Notes: a model not told the origin generated them from the sequence alone. Shown: positions 7,919 to 15,759, counted from the first letter of the stretch. The stretch is 19,534 nucleotides of DNA from Holosporaceae bacterium (GCA_031258475.1 JAIRMS010000052.1:1-19534), one strand, 5' to 3'. Made by a program: numbers and translations.

Positions 7919-8056
7919 TTAGTATAAATTCGATTTTGAATGTGGATATTGTCGTGGATAGTTAGGGTGCTCCTTCTCGCAGGGGTCAAGAGTTGCCCTT
8001 TTTCCACAGGAAACAAAACAAAAGAAAATAATGCAGAGCAAAACAATTTTTTTCAT
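7919..8056 (-). CDS. LptM-like small lipoprotein
   Basis: The 45-residue product starts with MKKIVLLCIIFFCFVSC, a lipoprotein signal whose lipobox FVSC predicts lipidation at Cys17. The mature part GKRATLDPCEKEHPNYPRQYP matches the short alphaproteobacterial lipoprotein pattern CGKRG-x-LEPP...YPRxYP. Related LptM (YifL) in enterobacteria binds the LptDE translocon at the outer membrane and helps its maturation; the same role here is inference. A longer minus-strand frame reaches 8203, but the natural start is the ATG at 8056, directly before the signal peptide. In many alphaproteobacteria this gene lies between argH and lysA beside a divergent TlpA-type gene. The TlpA neighbour is kept here; argH and lysA are absent. 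Confidence 0.75.
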   Translation of the reverse strand: MKKIVLLCIIFFCFVSCGKRATLDPCEKEHPNYPRQYPHSKSNLY

Positions 8057-8666
8057 GATCGCGTCCCGATTTAACCGTAGTAAATATATAAAATATTTGA
8101 TTCCATCGATAGTTTTTATTTGTTGTTCACTGTATGCGTCAGAATTCAGATTCTCTCCAGGGTCGGAGGAAAGCGAGCTTACAGATTTTTCACACGACGA
8201 CAAGGAGTTTCCTTTTTCCTCCGGGCCTGGCTATGTTTCCGGCGGAATGCCGTTCCCACACGCCATTGAAACCGAAGCGGGAGGAAAATTTTCAATCGCA
8301 GATTTGAAGGGGAATGTCGTTGTTCTCATGATTTCTACCACATGGTGTCCGAATTGTCCTGCCGCTCTCCAAAGTTTGGACTCATTGGTTGAGAAACTTG
8401 GCGATCAAAAGATAAAAAATGTTAGGGTAATAGCGCTAAATATTGGGAATGAATCTGTTGGATATCTTAAAATTCATTACAAAGCCAATAACATTCAGCT
8501 ATTGGAAGTCTATAATTCCATTTCATCGAAAACTATACGCTGCATTCCAGGAGTTCCGGCTTGTCTGGTATTTGATAAAAAAGGGATTCCTGTGTGGGGA
8601 TATCTGGGGGCGGCTTCCTACGATTCCTCTGAGTTTTTGGCGTTTATAAAAAGGTTGGCGCAGTAG
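8031..8666 (+). CDS. TlpA-like thioredoxin-fold disulfide reductase
   Basis: This is an exported thioredoxin-fold protein of 211 residues that probably reduces disulfides in the periplasm, for example during cytochrome c maturation. The active site WCPNC has cysteines at 106 and 109, and the cis-proline loop is GVPACLVF (Pro176). Residues 20-37 form a signal anchor or signal peptide with a possible cut after LYA. Residues 80-100 hold the usual entry strands of the TlpA/AhpC fold (GGKFSIADLKGNVVVLMIS). The start is uncertain: ATG 8031 and ATG 8055 are both in frame, and neither has a good Shine-Dalgarno. The second shares the bases CATG with the divergent lipoprotein start. The partner that re-reduces it (CcdA or DsbD) is not in this window. 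Confidence 0.85.
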   Translation: MQSKTIFFMIASRFNRSKYIKYLIPSIVFICCSLYASEFRFSPGSEESELTDFSHDDKEFPFSSGPGYVSGGMPFPHAIETEAGGKFSIADLKGNVVVLMISTTWCPNCPAALQSLDSLVEKLGDQKIKNVRVIALNIGNESVGYLKIHYKANNIQLLEVYNSISSKTIRCIPGVPACLVFDKKGIPVWGYLGAASYDSSEFLAFIKRLAQ

Positions 8667-8803
8667 GCTGATGTATGGGTCCAATTTTGCGGTGGAAGGA
8701 TTGAAGAGTTATACTCGGATTTCTACCCGATAGTCTGTTTCTCTCGTTCGGCTCGACGGTATAAATACTCGTGAATTCCACGAATCGGGTATAAAAGAAT
8801 ACT
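8667..8803. other. Convergent spacer between tlpA-like gene and ftsB
   Basis: The spacer holds the short hairpin TCGTG-AATTC-CACGA at about 8769-8783 and imperfect inverted copies of TTATACTCGGATT-like sequence near 8708 and 8783. No T-run follows, so I do not call a terminator. The symmetric position between two genes that read toward each other fits a shared transcript end. Confidence 0.3.
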
Positions 8804-9127
8804 CTATTCGCTTCTTGGAAGTAGGACGATCAGATCGCCCGCATAGGAAAATCCGATAATACTTTGCGCTTGCTCTTCCAGCAGATCTAGATCAAGATTA
8901 TTTGATCGAAGCAAATTGATTTTATTTTCCAGAAATTCGTTTTCTTCTTTTAAATCTTTCAGTTCTTTTTCAAGTGAAACGATTTCCTTGCTCAGTTTTG
9001 TCCAGGAAACGACTCCCCTTGCTCCGCTAAAAAGGTGAAAAACAAAATACCCAATAATGGATATCCAGATCATGTATAGCGAGATCGATTTGAAGTCTCT
9101 CTTTAATTGCAGCGAATGAAAAAACAT
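8804..9127 (-). CDS. ftsB: FtsB/DivIC-type cell division protein
   Basis: The 107-residue product is a small bitopic membrane protein of the septum-formation complex; in the FtsQLB complex it links early and late division proteins. A short cytoplasmic N-terminus (to about residue 15) precedes a single membrane span near 16-34. A leucine-rich coiled coil at about 42-78 follows (SKEIVSLEKELKDLKEENEF), and then the typical DLLEEQAQSIIGFSYAGDLIVLL tail. The ATG at 9127 is one base after the kdsA stop codon, so it is translated with kdsA. In most alphaproteobacteria eno lies between kdsA and ftsB and pdhA follows ftsB; neither is here. Confidence 0.88.
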   Translation of the reverse strand: MFFHSLQLKRDFKSISLYMIWISIIGYFVFHLFSGARGVVSWTKLSKEIVSLEKELKDLKEENEFLENKINLLRSNNLDLDLLEEQAQSIIGFSYAGDLIVLLPRSE

Positions 9128-9128
9128 G

Positions 9129-9986
9129 TTAACAGGACATATCTTGATAATCGACGGTTTTTGCGAGCTCGTCGAATTTTTTAATCGAAGTTATAAGATC
9201 ACGCATTGCGTGCAAAGGAACCATATTGGGACCGTCGGAAAATGCATTTTCCGGATCAAAGTGGGTTTCGAGAAATATTCCGGCGACTCCCACGGAAACC
9301 GCTGCCCTCGCCAGCACCTCCACGTAATCTCTGTTTCCTCCGCTAGAAGTTCCCAGTCCCCCGGGCTCCTGCACCGAATGGGTGGCATCAAAAATAATCG
9401 GATATCCGAAATCTGCCATGATTCTCAGTGATCTCATGTCTGATATAAGTTGATTATACCCAAAGCAAACCCCACGCTCGCAGAGCATCACGTTTTCATT
9501 TCTCGACATGGTAACTTTTTGATAAACATTTTTCATATCATGCGGGGATAGGAATTGTCCTTTTTTTATGTTGATCGTTTTTCCGGTTCGGGCAGCGGCA
9601 ACCAGAAGATCAGTCTGCCGACACAGAAACGCCGGAATCTGCAGTACATCAACAACTTCTGCGACCTTCGAACATTGACACGCTTCGTGAACGTCCGTGA
9701 TTATCAAGCACCCAAATTCTTTCTTCAATTCCTGAAAAATTCGCAAAGCCTCATCAATCGCAAGGCCTCTTTTGGAGTTCAGGCTTGTGCGATTGGCTTT
9801 ATCAAAGGATGATTTGAAAATAAACGGAATTCCTAATTCGTGGGTCATTTTCACCAGGTAATCAGCGACCCTGAAGGCGACCTCGCGGCTTTCAAGGACA
9901 CACGGCCCGGCGATTAATGCAAGCGGAGCATCGTTTGATATTGAAATATCACCGATGCGAACAACTCTGGCCACTTTTCTGATCAT
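9129..9986 (-). CDS. kdsA: KDO-8-phosphate synthase
   Basis: KdsA condenses phosphoenolpyruvate with arabinose-5-phosphate to make 3-deoxy-D-manno-octulosonate-8-phosphate, the first step toward the KDO core of LPS. The protein is 285 residues, typical for the family. LALIAGPCVLESRE holds Cys29 where E. coli has Asn, so this belongs to the metal-dependent class. The other expected ligands are visible in DATHSVQEPGG (His) and in IFLETHFDPENAFSDGPNMV (Glu and Asp). FKSSFDKANRTS is the substrate-binding segment. Its start overlaps the secG stop by four bases and its stop is one base before ftsB. The usual neighbour pyrG, normally between secG and kdsA, is absent. Presence of kdsA implies that the cell makes LPS. 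Confidence 0.96.
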   Translation of the reverse strand: MIRKVARVVRIGDISISNDAPLALIAGPCVLESREVAFRVADYLVKMTHELGIPFIFKSSFDKANRTSLNSKRGLAIDEALRIFQELKKEFGCLIITDVHEACQCSKVAEVVDVLQIPAFLCRQTDLLVAAARTGKTINIKKGQFLSPHDMKNVYQKVTMSRNENVMLCERGVCFGYNQLISDMRSLRIMADFGYPIIFDATHSVQEPGGLGTSSGGNRDYVEVLARAAVSVGVAGIFLETHFDPENAFSDGPNMVPLHAMRDLITSIKKFDELAKTVDYQDMSC

Positions 9987-10360
9987 TTTTTCTTTGCAGG
10001 AGTCGCTGGAGGAGTTGAAGGCGTCGGCGAAACCGGAGGAACGCTGGCCGGAGCCGATTTTTCTTCCCTAGGCATCTCAACTGGAACGCTCTCCTGGGCA
10101 ACTATGTCTATAATAGACTCCTTTGCAGGAACTCGCTTGGCTATTTTGGCCATTATCAGGCAGTTTATAATAAAAAGCGCCATTAGAACCGCAGTTGAGC
10201 GAGTCAATAAATTCGCCTGTCCTCGCACGGAAAACATGCCGCTGGCAGCTCCGCCTCCACTGGATCCGAGAGCTCCATCGGAATCATGTTTTTGCAGCAA
10301 AACCAAACCAATGATAGCGAGCGCCAAAACAAAGTGCACGGCCAATAAAAAAGATAACAT
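9983..10360 (-). CDS. secG: Preprotein translocase subunit SecG
   Basis: SecG is the small accessory subunit of the SecYEG channel that helps SecA-driven export. Two membrane segments are visible at about residues 2-21 (FLLAVHFVLALAIIGLVLLQ) and 55-72 (TAVLMALFIINCLIMAKI). Between them is the Gly/Ser-rich cytoplasmic loop GALGSSGGGAASGMFSVRGQANLLTR, which is typical of SecG. The C-terminus from about residue 90 is rich in Pro, Ala and Ser and ends in a lysine run; such tails are common in alphaproteobacterial SecG. The ATG is 12 bases after the ferredoxin stop codon. It shares four bases with kdsA. secA lies elsewhere in this window on the opposite strand, in a separate transcription unit. 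Confidence 0.93.
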   Translation of the reverse strand: MLSFLLAVHFVLALAIIGLVLLQKHDSDGALGSSGGGAASGMFSVRGQANLLTRSTAVLMALFIINCLIMAKIAKRVPAKESIIDIVAQESVPVEMPREEKSAPASVPPVSPTPSTPPATPAKKK

Positions 10361-10372
10361 ATTAACTAATCC

Positions 10373-10543
10373 CTATTCGTATTCTATGGCATCATTAGGA
10401 CAGGAGGACGCACAGCAACCACAGCCAAGACAGACATTTTTGTCTATGACCGCTTTCCCATCCTCTCGAAGAGAAATCGCTTTCACTGGACAAACGTCAA
10501 CACAGGTCGCGCATTTCTCACATTTTTCATATACGACTTTCAT
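10373..10543 (-). CDS. 2[4Fe-4S] ferredoxin
   Basis: The 56-residue product carries two full cluster-binding motifs: CEKCATCVDVCP near residues 8-19 and CLGCGCCASSCP near 38-49. Each shows C-x2-C-x2-C-x3-C-P spacing. This is the small bacterial (clostridial-type) ferredoxin fold that shuttles low-potential electrons in the cytosol. The ATG at 10543 is preceded by GGGA seven bases upstream and gives the normal family length. A TTG at 10558 in the same frame is possible but less likely. It appears to be the first gene of a leftward run with secG, kdsA and ftsB. No redox partner lies nearby, so its electron donor and acceptor are unknown. Confidence 0.93.
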   Translation of the reverse strand: MKVVYEKCEKCATCVDVCPVKAISLREDGKAVIDKNVCLGCGCCASSCPNDAIEYE

Positions 10544-10648
10544 CAAAGTTTCCCGCAAATACCCTGCGATAATCTACCCGGTTAATTTGTATTTATCAAG
10601 CTATTGTGGACGTTTTCTGTTCAAAATTTTGGCCGTTGGCCATTTTAT

Positions 10649-12475
10649 TTAGGTCAGCTGAGTATTATACAACGAAGCGTACACACTATCCTTTTTCTCG
10701 ACTAACTCGTGATGTGTGCCGATTTCCACTATTTCTCCATTACTAATCACCACGATTTTATCAGCGTTTCGCACCGTTGATAATCTGTGGGCAATGACGA
10801 ATACTGTACGGTCTTTCATCAAATTATCGATGGCCTTTTGGACGATGGCTTCCGACTTATTGTCCAGAGAAGACGTGGCTTCGTCGAGAATTACCACCGG
10901 CGCATTCTTTATAAATGCACGCGCTATGGCCACACGCTGTTTTTGCCCTCCGGAAAGTAAAACTCCCCTTTCTCCTATTTCGGTATTTAGTCCCTTATCA
11001 AGCCCGTAAATAAACTCGTCCAGGCAGGCGGATCTCACCGCCTGATCGATTTCCTCCTGCGTAGCGTCGCTCTTGCCGAGTAAAATATTTTCGAGAATCG
11101 TTCCGCAAAACAAAAAATTATCCTGAAAGACTATGGCGATTTTATCGCGCAGAGACTCCAACTCCAATTTTTTGATATCGACTCCATCTATGAGGATTTT
11201 TCCCGAGGTTATCTCATAGAATCTGGGCAATAGATTTACAAAAGTTGTTTTTCCTCCTCCGGAATTGCCAACCAACGCGATGGTTTGTCCGACTTCTATG
11301 GTTAAATTGATTTTTTTTAGGACCGGTCTGTTATTTTCATATTCAAAATCAACGTCTTTATATTCAATTTTCTCCTTTATGAACTCCAGCGGAATTGCAT
11401 TTTCGCAATTTACTATATTTTGTTTCTCCTGAAGAAGAGAAAACACTCTTTCCATCCCCATTAGAGAAAGTTGAACCGAACTAAAATCGTCCCCAAGAGA
11501 TTTTATTGGCTGATATAACATTATAACGGAGGTAACGAAGGCGACAAACTCTCCAGTCGTCAAAAGATTGTTGGTGATTAGGTAACTTCCTGCCCACATA
11601 ATGACAGCGATACCACCCCCTATCACAAGATGCATTATCGGTGATAAAATTCCGGTGCGTCGCGTTCTTTTCATTATTATTTCAAATGCACAATCAAGGG
11701 CATTTAAAAATTTCTGCGCTCGATGGCCATAAAGATTATAAGATGTTATAACTCTGTTTCCAGCAAATGCTTCGACGTAGTAAGTTGCTATCATCGCTAT
11801 TGAAAAAACACTGCGCCCTACTACTCCAGCTATTCGTTTACGAATCGTCGTAAGAGGATAAAGTGCAAACGCTAAAACGATTGTTGCAACAATCGCCAAT
11901 CTGTATGATATAATGAACAACATGACTATCAACGATACGGAATTAAAAAATCGCATGGAAAATATTTTTAAGTAATTAATCAGACCGCCACAGGCAACGT
12001 CCACATCATTGTTAAATCTCGTTTGTATAGCTCCGGAAACATTTTTATCAAAAAAAGACGCATCATATTTCATTAGTTTTTGAAATAGATCATACTTTAA
12101 TTTGTTGCTGATTTTTAAGCCCACCCAGGAATTAAGATACGTTACTACATAAGTAGATACACTCTGGATTATGGAGAAAACCAGAATTAGGAGCGGCATA
12201 TAAACGCTCATAACTGTCCTTTTCCCGTTGGTCATAGAATCCATGTATTCTTTAAGGGCCCAGGGGATGGCGGTGTTCATCATACCAACCGGAATGGTTA
12301 TAAGAATGGCCAACAGCGCTCGGAATCGATAGGGCTTAATGTATGGATAAATATTCCTATAGTTTTTAACTGCGTAGGAATTTTTTATTTTTTTAATCAT
12401 GCGGCGATATTTTAAACATTCGTAATCTAATAACACGCTTCCAATGCTTGACGCAACTGTGGTACGCTTGCCCAT
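10649..12475 (-). CDS. msbA: MsbA-type ABC exporter
   Basis: This is a half-transporter with a membrane domain fused to an ATPase; MsbA-type proteins flip lipid A core or other lipids across the inner membrane. From the ATG at 12475 it has 608 residues. About six membrane spans fall at residues 50-330. The ATPase follows with Walker A GNSGGGKT (403-410), signature LSGGQ (507-511), Walker B VVILDEATSSLD (527-538) and the switch histidine in IAHRLSTV (563). GAGG-like DNA (GAGG) lies three bases before this ATG; the frame stays open to 12763, and the ATG at 12400 is also possible. Other MsbA-like exporters share these motifs, so the lipid substrate is inferred from LPS genes nearby rather than proven. 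It is divergent from the LD-carboxypeptidase, with only 25 bases between starts. Confidence 0.88.
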   Translation of the reverse strand: MGKRTTVASSIGSVLLDYECLKYRRMIKKIKNSYAVKNYRNIYPYIKPYRFRALLAILITIPVGMMNTAIPWALKEYMDSMTNGKRTVMSVYMPLLILVFSIIQSVSTYVVTYLNSWVGLKISNKLKYDLFQKLMKYDASFFDKNVSGAIQTRFNNDVDVACGGLINYLKIFSMRFFNSVSLIVMLFIISYRLAIVATIVLAFALYPLTTIRKRIAGVVGRSVFSIAMIATYYVEAFAGNRVITSYNLYGHRAQKFLNALDCAFEIIMKRTRRTGILSPIMHLVIGGGIAVIMWAGSYLITNNLLTTGEFVAFVTSVIMLYQPIKSLGDDFSSVQLSLMGMERVFSLLQEKQNIVNCENAIPLEFIKEKIEYKDVDFEYENNRPVLKKINLTIEVGQTIALVGNSGGGKTTFVNLLPRFYEITSGKILIDGVDIKKLELESLRDKIAIVFQDNFLFCGTILENILLGKSDATQEEIDQAVRSACLDEFIYGLDKGLNTEIGERGVLLSGGQKQRVAIARAFIKNAPVVILDEATSSLDNKSEAIVQKAIDNLMKDRTVFVIAHRLSTVRNADKIVVISNGEIVEIGTHHELVEKKDSVYASLYNTQLT

Positions 12476-12500
12476 GCGCCTCAAAAATCTGTAGAATGTA

Positions 12501-13493
12501 ATGAAATTTTTGCTTTTTCTTTTCTTTTTGTGTTCCGGATGTGGCGAAAATCGTTTGAACGAGAAAACTAGTTCGATGCAGGACGATAAAGATTTCCACG
12601 AGATATGCCGTCGCGTTGGCGGATTGGATATGACAGTGGTCGCCACCGGCAGCGGAATATCGAAGCAATCTGTCTCGTCCATGCAAGATCTAGTACAAAA
12701 ATATGGCTTGAATATTCCGGGTTCAGCTCTGATAAACAGGGATATTTTTGCGGGAGCAGACACAGACGATCGCAGACTGAACCATTTTATCGACGCGATT
12801 AATTCAGATCACAAAATTATCTGGGCGATCCGAGGCGGATACGGTTCTTCCAGGCTAATTGCGACCCTAGATCGCACGCCCAAGCCAAAAGATAGCAAAA
12901 TTTTCATCGGATTTTGTGACGCCACGTCGCTGAATCTTTTCATTTCTCAAAAATGGCCGAACTGGAAAGTCATTCATGGGTCGTCCCTGATTTTTCTGAC
13001 TCCGGATTCATCCTCAAATAAGTTCGAAACACTGATGGATATTCTGGAAGGTAAAATTAGTACGTACGAGATCAGAGGAATATATCCCTTAAATAACAAG
13101 GCTCGACTGCAAAGCAGTGTGGTCGGCCCATTAACCGGTGGAAATTTGACCATAATCGAAAACAGTCTAAAAACCTGCTGGGAAATACAAACAGATGGAA
13201 AGATACTCTTCATCGAAGATACGCACGAAGAACCGCAGCACATTTATCGTTCCCTGTATCATTTGAAAGAAGCCGGGAAATTATCAAAAGTAAAAGCTCT
13301 TGTTCTGGGACATTTTCACGGAGCGAAATACCAAGACGGTCTGGAGCCATATCTGAAAGGATTTGCGCAAACCCTCGATATTCCGGTTTATGCCACCGAC
13401 CAATTCGGACATGGTGACTTTAATATGCCTATCGTATACAACGCAGCAGCCAAGATTCATGGCAACGAAATGACGATTGATCTAAAATTCTGA
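12501..13493 (+). CDS. ldcA: LD-carboxypeptidase of the S66 (LdcA) family, with lipoprotein-like leader
   Basis: LdcA-family enzymes remove the terminal D-alanine from tetrapeptides during peptidoglycan recycling. The catalytic Ser-Glu-His set is visible: Ser116 in AIRGGYGSSRL, Glu239 in ILFIEDTHEEPQ and His304 in DQFGHGDFNMP. GGNLTIIENSL is the family's mid-domain block. The length is 330 residues, against about 300 usual, because of an N-terminal extension. The first 14 residues, MKFLLFLFFLCSGC, look like a lipoprotein signal with Cys14, although the -3 position is Cys instead of the usual Leu. This would place the enzyme outside the cytosol, which is unusual. No good Shine-Dalgarno precedes the ATG, and a later start would give a cytosolic form. 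The gene is divergent from msbA. Confidence 0.85.
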   Translation: MKFLLFLFFLCSGCGENRLNEKTSSMQDDKDFHEICRRVGGLDMTVVATGSGISKQSVSSMQDLVQKYGLNIPGSALINRDIFAGADTDDRRLNHFIDAINSDHKIIWAIRGGYGSSRLIATLDRTPKPKDSKIFIGFCDATSLNLFISQKWPNWKVIHGSSLIFLTPDSSSNKFETLMDILEGKISTYEIRGIYPLNNKARLQSSVVGPLTGGNLTIIENSLKTCWEIQTDGKILFIEDTHEEPQHIYRSLYHLKEAGKLSKVKALVLGHFHGAKYQDGLEPYLKGFAQTLDIPVYATDQFGHGDFNMPIVYNAAAKIHGNEMTIDLKF

Positions 13494-13934
13494 AAGCGAC
13501 CTGGAGCATCATATTCACAGGCCCAGCTCGACCCGCATTTACCGAAGAGGAACGTCAAACGTTCAGGAAACGGCGTACGCTGATCGAGCGGCGGACCTTT
13601 AGTCTGCAGTTACAGGCGCAAGTCGCATTCTTGCACATAGCCCCTTTAATACGTTCGCAGCTCTATTTATGCGTAAGATATTGTCGTCGCACAAAGATAT
13701 GACGCCGGGCTTGTTCGTAGATGTTTCTTTCAAGTGTTTCCGATTGGAGGCATCAGCTAGTATACACGATTCGTTATGATAATACACAACACGTAGCATC
13801 AGCCAAGGAGGAACGCAAATTATGGATTAGCGTTGATGTAATACCATTTCTCATTTCAACTATCGAAATAATACGTTGTTTTTCAGCGCCAGCAAACCAT
13901 CTTTTCGATAATTAAAAATGACGTTTGATGTTAC
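13494..13934. other. Spacer without a recognisable gene
   Basis: This 441-base part of a 1-kb gene-poor region has short open frames on both strands (about 65 residues each), but none has a credible start signal or a protein pattern I recognise. An open frame on the plus strand begins near 13496 (KATWSIIFTGPARPAFTEEE) and ends at a stop near 13702. It may be the decayed remains of a mobile element, since a transposase remnant and a dispersed repeat follow. Confidence 0.4.
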
Positions 13935-14066
13935 TGGATTGCTTTGTCGCTACGCTCCTCGCAATGACGATCGTGAGTGTCTCTAAAACAACACCATTTC
14001 GTCATTGCGAGCGAAGCGAAGCAATCCAGAGAATAAAAATCGCATTTTCAAAGTGATTCATCTATA
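13935..14066. repeat. Dispersed palindromic repeat, copy 2
   Basis: The left arm 13935-13969 contains GCTCCTCGCAATGACG; after 30 bases the right arm 14000-14029 contains CGTCATTGCGAGCGAAGC and GCAATCCAG. The 35-base left arms of the two copies align without gaps, and the right arms differ by only about two bases. The downstream flank 14030-14066 is shared with copy 1, while the loops differ in length (30 against 14 bases) and sequence. The element ends next to a transposase remnant. Confidence 0.85.
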
Positions 14067-14068
14067 TC

Positions 14069-14413
14069 AGAAAAGTCATAAGAGTTACAAGATTTCGACA
14101 GCCAATTGACAAAAAGGCATCAATTGAAGAATCCTACTACGTAAGCAACGGAAGGTTGTGTGCGACCGAATTCGCGGAAAGTATCCGAGGCCATTGGTTT
14201 ATCGAAAACAGGCTGCATAACGTGAAAGACAGCGCTTTCAGGGAAGATTTTGCGCTTCGAAGAGTCAATCCGTACATTTTTTCGATGATCATAGACTTTG
14301 CTTTGAATTTTCTACGCTTTGAAAAAGTCTCAAACATCAAAACCGCCATCAGACTAAATCTACTGAACTTTGAGACTTTTATCGAAAAAATGACGAAAAC
14401 CTTAAATGCCTAG
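14069..14413 (+). pseudogene. C-terminal remnant of an ISAs1-type DDE transposase
   Basis: The open frame RKVIRVTRFRQ, then EESYYVSNG, ATEFAESIRGHWFIENRLH and KDSAFREDFALRRVN matches the C-terminal third of ISAs1-family transposases, whose hallmark is RGHWxIENxLHWxLDVxFxED. The Glu in IEN is the last residue of the DDE triad, and the Lys seven positions on gives the E(6)K signature. A typical DFALNFLR block follows, and the frame ends at TAG 14411-14413. The catalytic Asp residues and the whole N-terminal part are missing; the palindromic repeat stands in their place. There is no start codon with a ribosome site, so it should be inactive. No terminal inverted repeats are visible. Confidence 0.78.
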
Positions 14414-14511
14414 GAAATCCCCTTGCTTTTTATCCAACGTCTGCGAAAAATTCCTACCCAATAAATAGGTTCTATGTTAAAAGTATACGCTATAGCTTAA
14501 CGAGCCGCCAA

Positions 14512-15747
14512 ATGAATAGCAAAAAAAATAGGCAACTGTCGATTTTGGAAGATAAAAGTGGTTTTGTGTTTGGCTTGCCAAGATTGATTTGGATCGTTGG
14601 CGTCGTAAGTTTCTTTTCCAACTCCTCGTCGGTGATTATTACGGCGTTTTCCGCGGAATTTATTATAAATATACTGGGAGCCTCTCCGGCTGCACTGGGA
14701 TACATAAGGGGCCTGTCGGAAGCTCTGTCCTATCTCGTGAAGATGGCTTCCGGCGTATTCAGTGATTGGCTGGGAAAAAGAAAGATTCTCATGCTCATCG
14801 GGTATTTCTGCGCTGCCCTTGCGAAACCCATGTTCGCTTTCTGTAATGGTCTGGGATTATACGTCTCGGCCCAGGTTCTGGAAAGGATCACCAATGGCCT
14901 ACGCGACACTCCACGAGATGCTCTAATCGCGGATTGTTCCCCTAAAGAACTAAAGGGAGCGAGCTTCGGCGTTCGTCAAAGCTGTGCATTTCTTGGATCC
15001 ATGGTGGGATCTGTGGTGGGGTTCCTAATACTGCAGCGCATGGGTGGTTCGGAATTCGTCATTCGAATGGTTTATTTGGCTGCGGCCATTCCGATCTTTG
15101 TGGCTGTTGCGCTTATACATTTTGGAATTAAAGAGCCAGTAAATATTACTCGGCTAAAGGACCGCAAAGGCTTTCCTATAAAAAAAACCGACGTAAAACA
15201 ACTGGGAAAAAATTTTTGGTATTACATTGCCGTGTGTTTCGTATTCATGTGCTCTCGCTACAGCGAATCTTTTCTAGTGTACAGGGCTCAGCATCTGGGA
15301 TTACAGGTGCAATACGCTCCGTTGGTGCTGGCGCTCATGTACCTTTTTAACTCCCCGACCTCAAGAATCGTCGGAAATTGGTCGGACAAGCATGAAAGAA
15401 AGCTCTTTTTGGCTTTTGGATTTTGTATGATGTTGGTTTCCTGCGTGGTTTTGGCCTTCGCAAGCGAAATCTGGCATGTAATGGTTGGGGTGGCGATATA
15501 TGGCATTCATTATGGAGCTACCCAGGGAACTTTCTACGCCATGGTATCGGATTATTCTCCGCCACACATAAAAGGAACGTCCATCGGGATCTTCAATCTC
15601 GTGTGCTGTGTAGGAATGTGCGTTTCCAACGCTATCACCGGAGAGCTTTGGAAGCACTACGGAGCAGAAACAACGTTTTTGGTAAATTCAGCTATCACTT
15701 TTGTGGCAGCTGTGGGAGTGATGTTTGTACGTCAAAGGAAATTATAA
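14512..15747 (+). CDS. Major facilitator superfamily transporter
   Basis: The 411-residue protein has about twelve hydrophobic segments in two halves with a central cytoplasmic loop near residues 205-235, as usual for MFS carriers. The loop 2-3 signature GVFSDWLGKRKILMLIG is at 81-97 and its second-half counterpart GNWSDKHERK at 288-297. The segment ITNGLRDTPRDALIAD (126-141) resembles the RxGKGLRTxPRDALIAD block of a subgroup of MFS proteins whose substrates are mostly unknown. The ATG at 14512 follows a weak GAG, and the upstream 98 bases hold no clear promoter. The gene is followed 12 bases later by prfB, probably on the same transcript. The substrate cannot be told from sequence; many endosymbionts use related carriers to import or export metabolites. 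Confidence 0.9.
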   Translation: MNSKKNRQLSILEDKSGFVFGLPRLIWIVGVVSFFSNSSSVIITAFSAEFIINILGASPAALGYIRGLSEALSYLVKMASGVFSDWLGKRKILMLIGYFCAALAKPMFAFCNGLGLYVSAQVLERITNGLRDTPRDALIADCSPKELKGASFGVRQSCAFLGSMVGSVVGFLILQRMGGSEFVIRMVYLAAAIPIFVAVALIHFGIKEPVNITRLKDRKGFPIKKTDVKQLGKNFWYYIAVCFVFMCSRYSESFLVYRAQHLGLQVQYAPLVLALMYLFNSPTSRIVGNWSDKHERKLFLAFGFCMMLVSCVVLAFASEIWHVMVGVAIYGIHYGATQGTFYAMVSDYSPPHIKGTSIGIFNLVCCVGMCVSNAITGELWKHYGAETTFLVNSAITFVAAVGVMFVRQRKL

Positions 15748-15759
15748 AAAGGACAGATT

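Noticed and set aside
7804..8046. Minus-strand open frame of 80 residues across the lipoprotein gene
   Set aside because: It overlaps the well-supported lipoprotein gene in another frame, has no ribosome site, and its sequence crosses a GC-rich hairpin and is not protein-like.
12476..12763. N-terminal extension of MsbA by 96 residues
   Set aside because: The extension is antisense to the LD-carboxypeptidase coding region, looks nothing like MsbA, and the ATG at 12475 has a GAGG just upstream.
13599..13799. Minus-strand open frame of 66 residues
   Set aside because: No credible ribosome site, no family pattern, and it lies in a decayed region with mobile-element remains; chance is likely.
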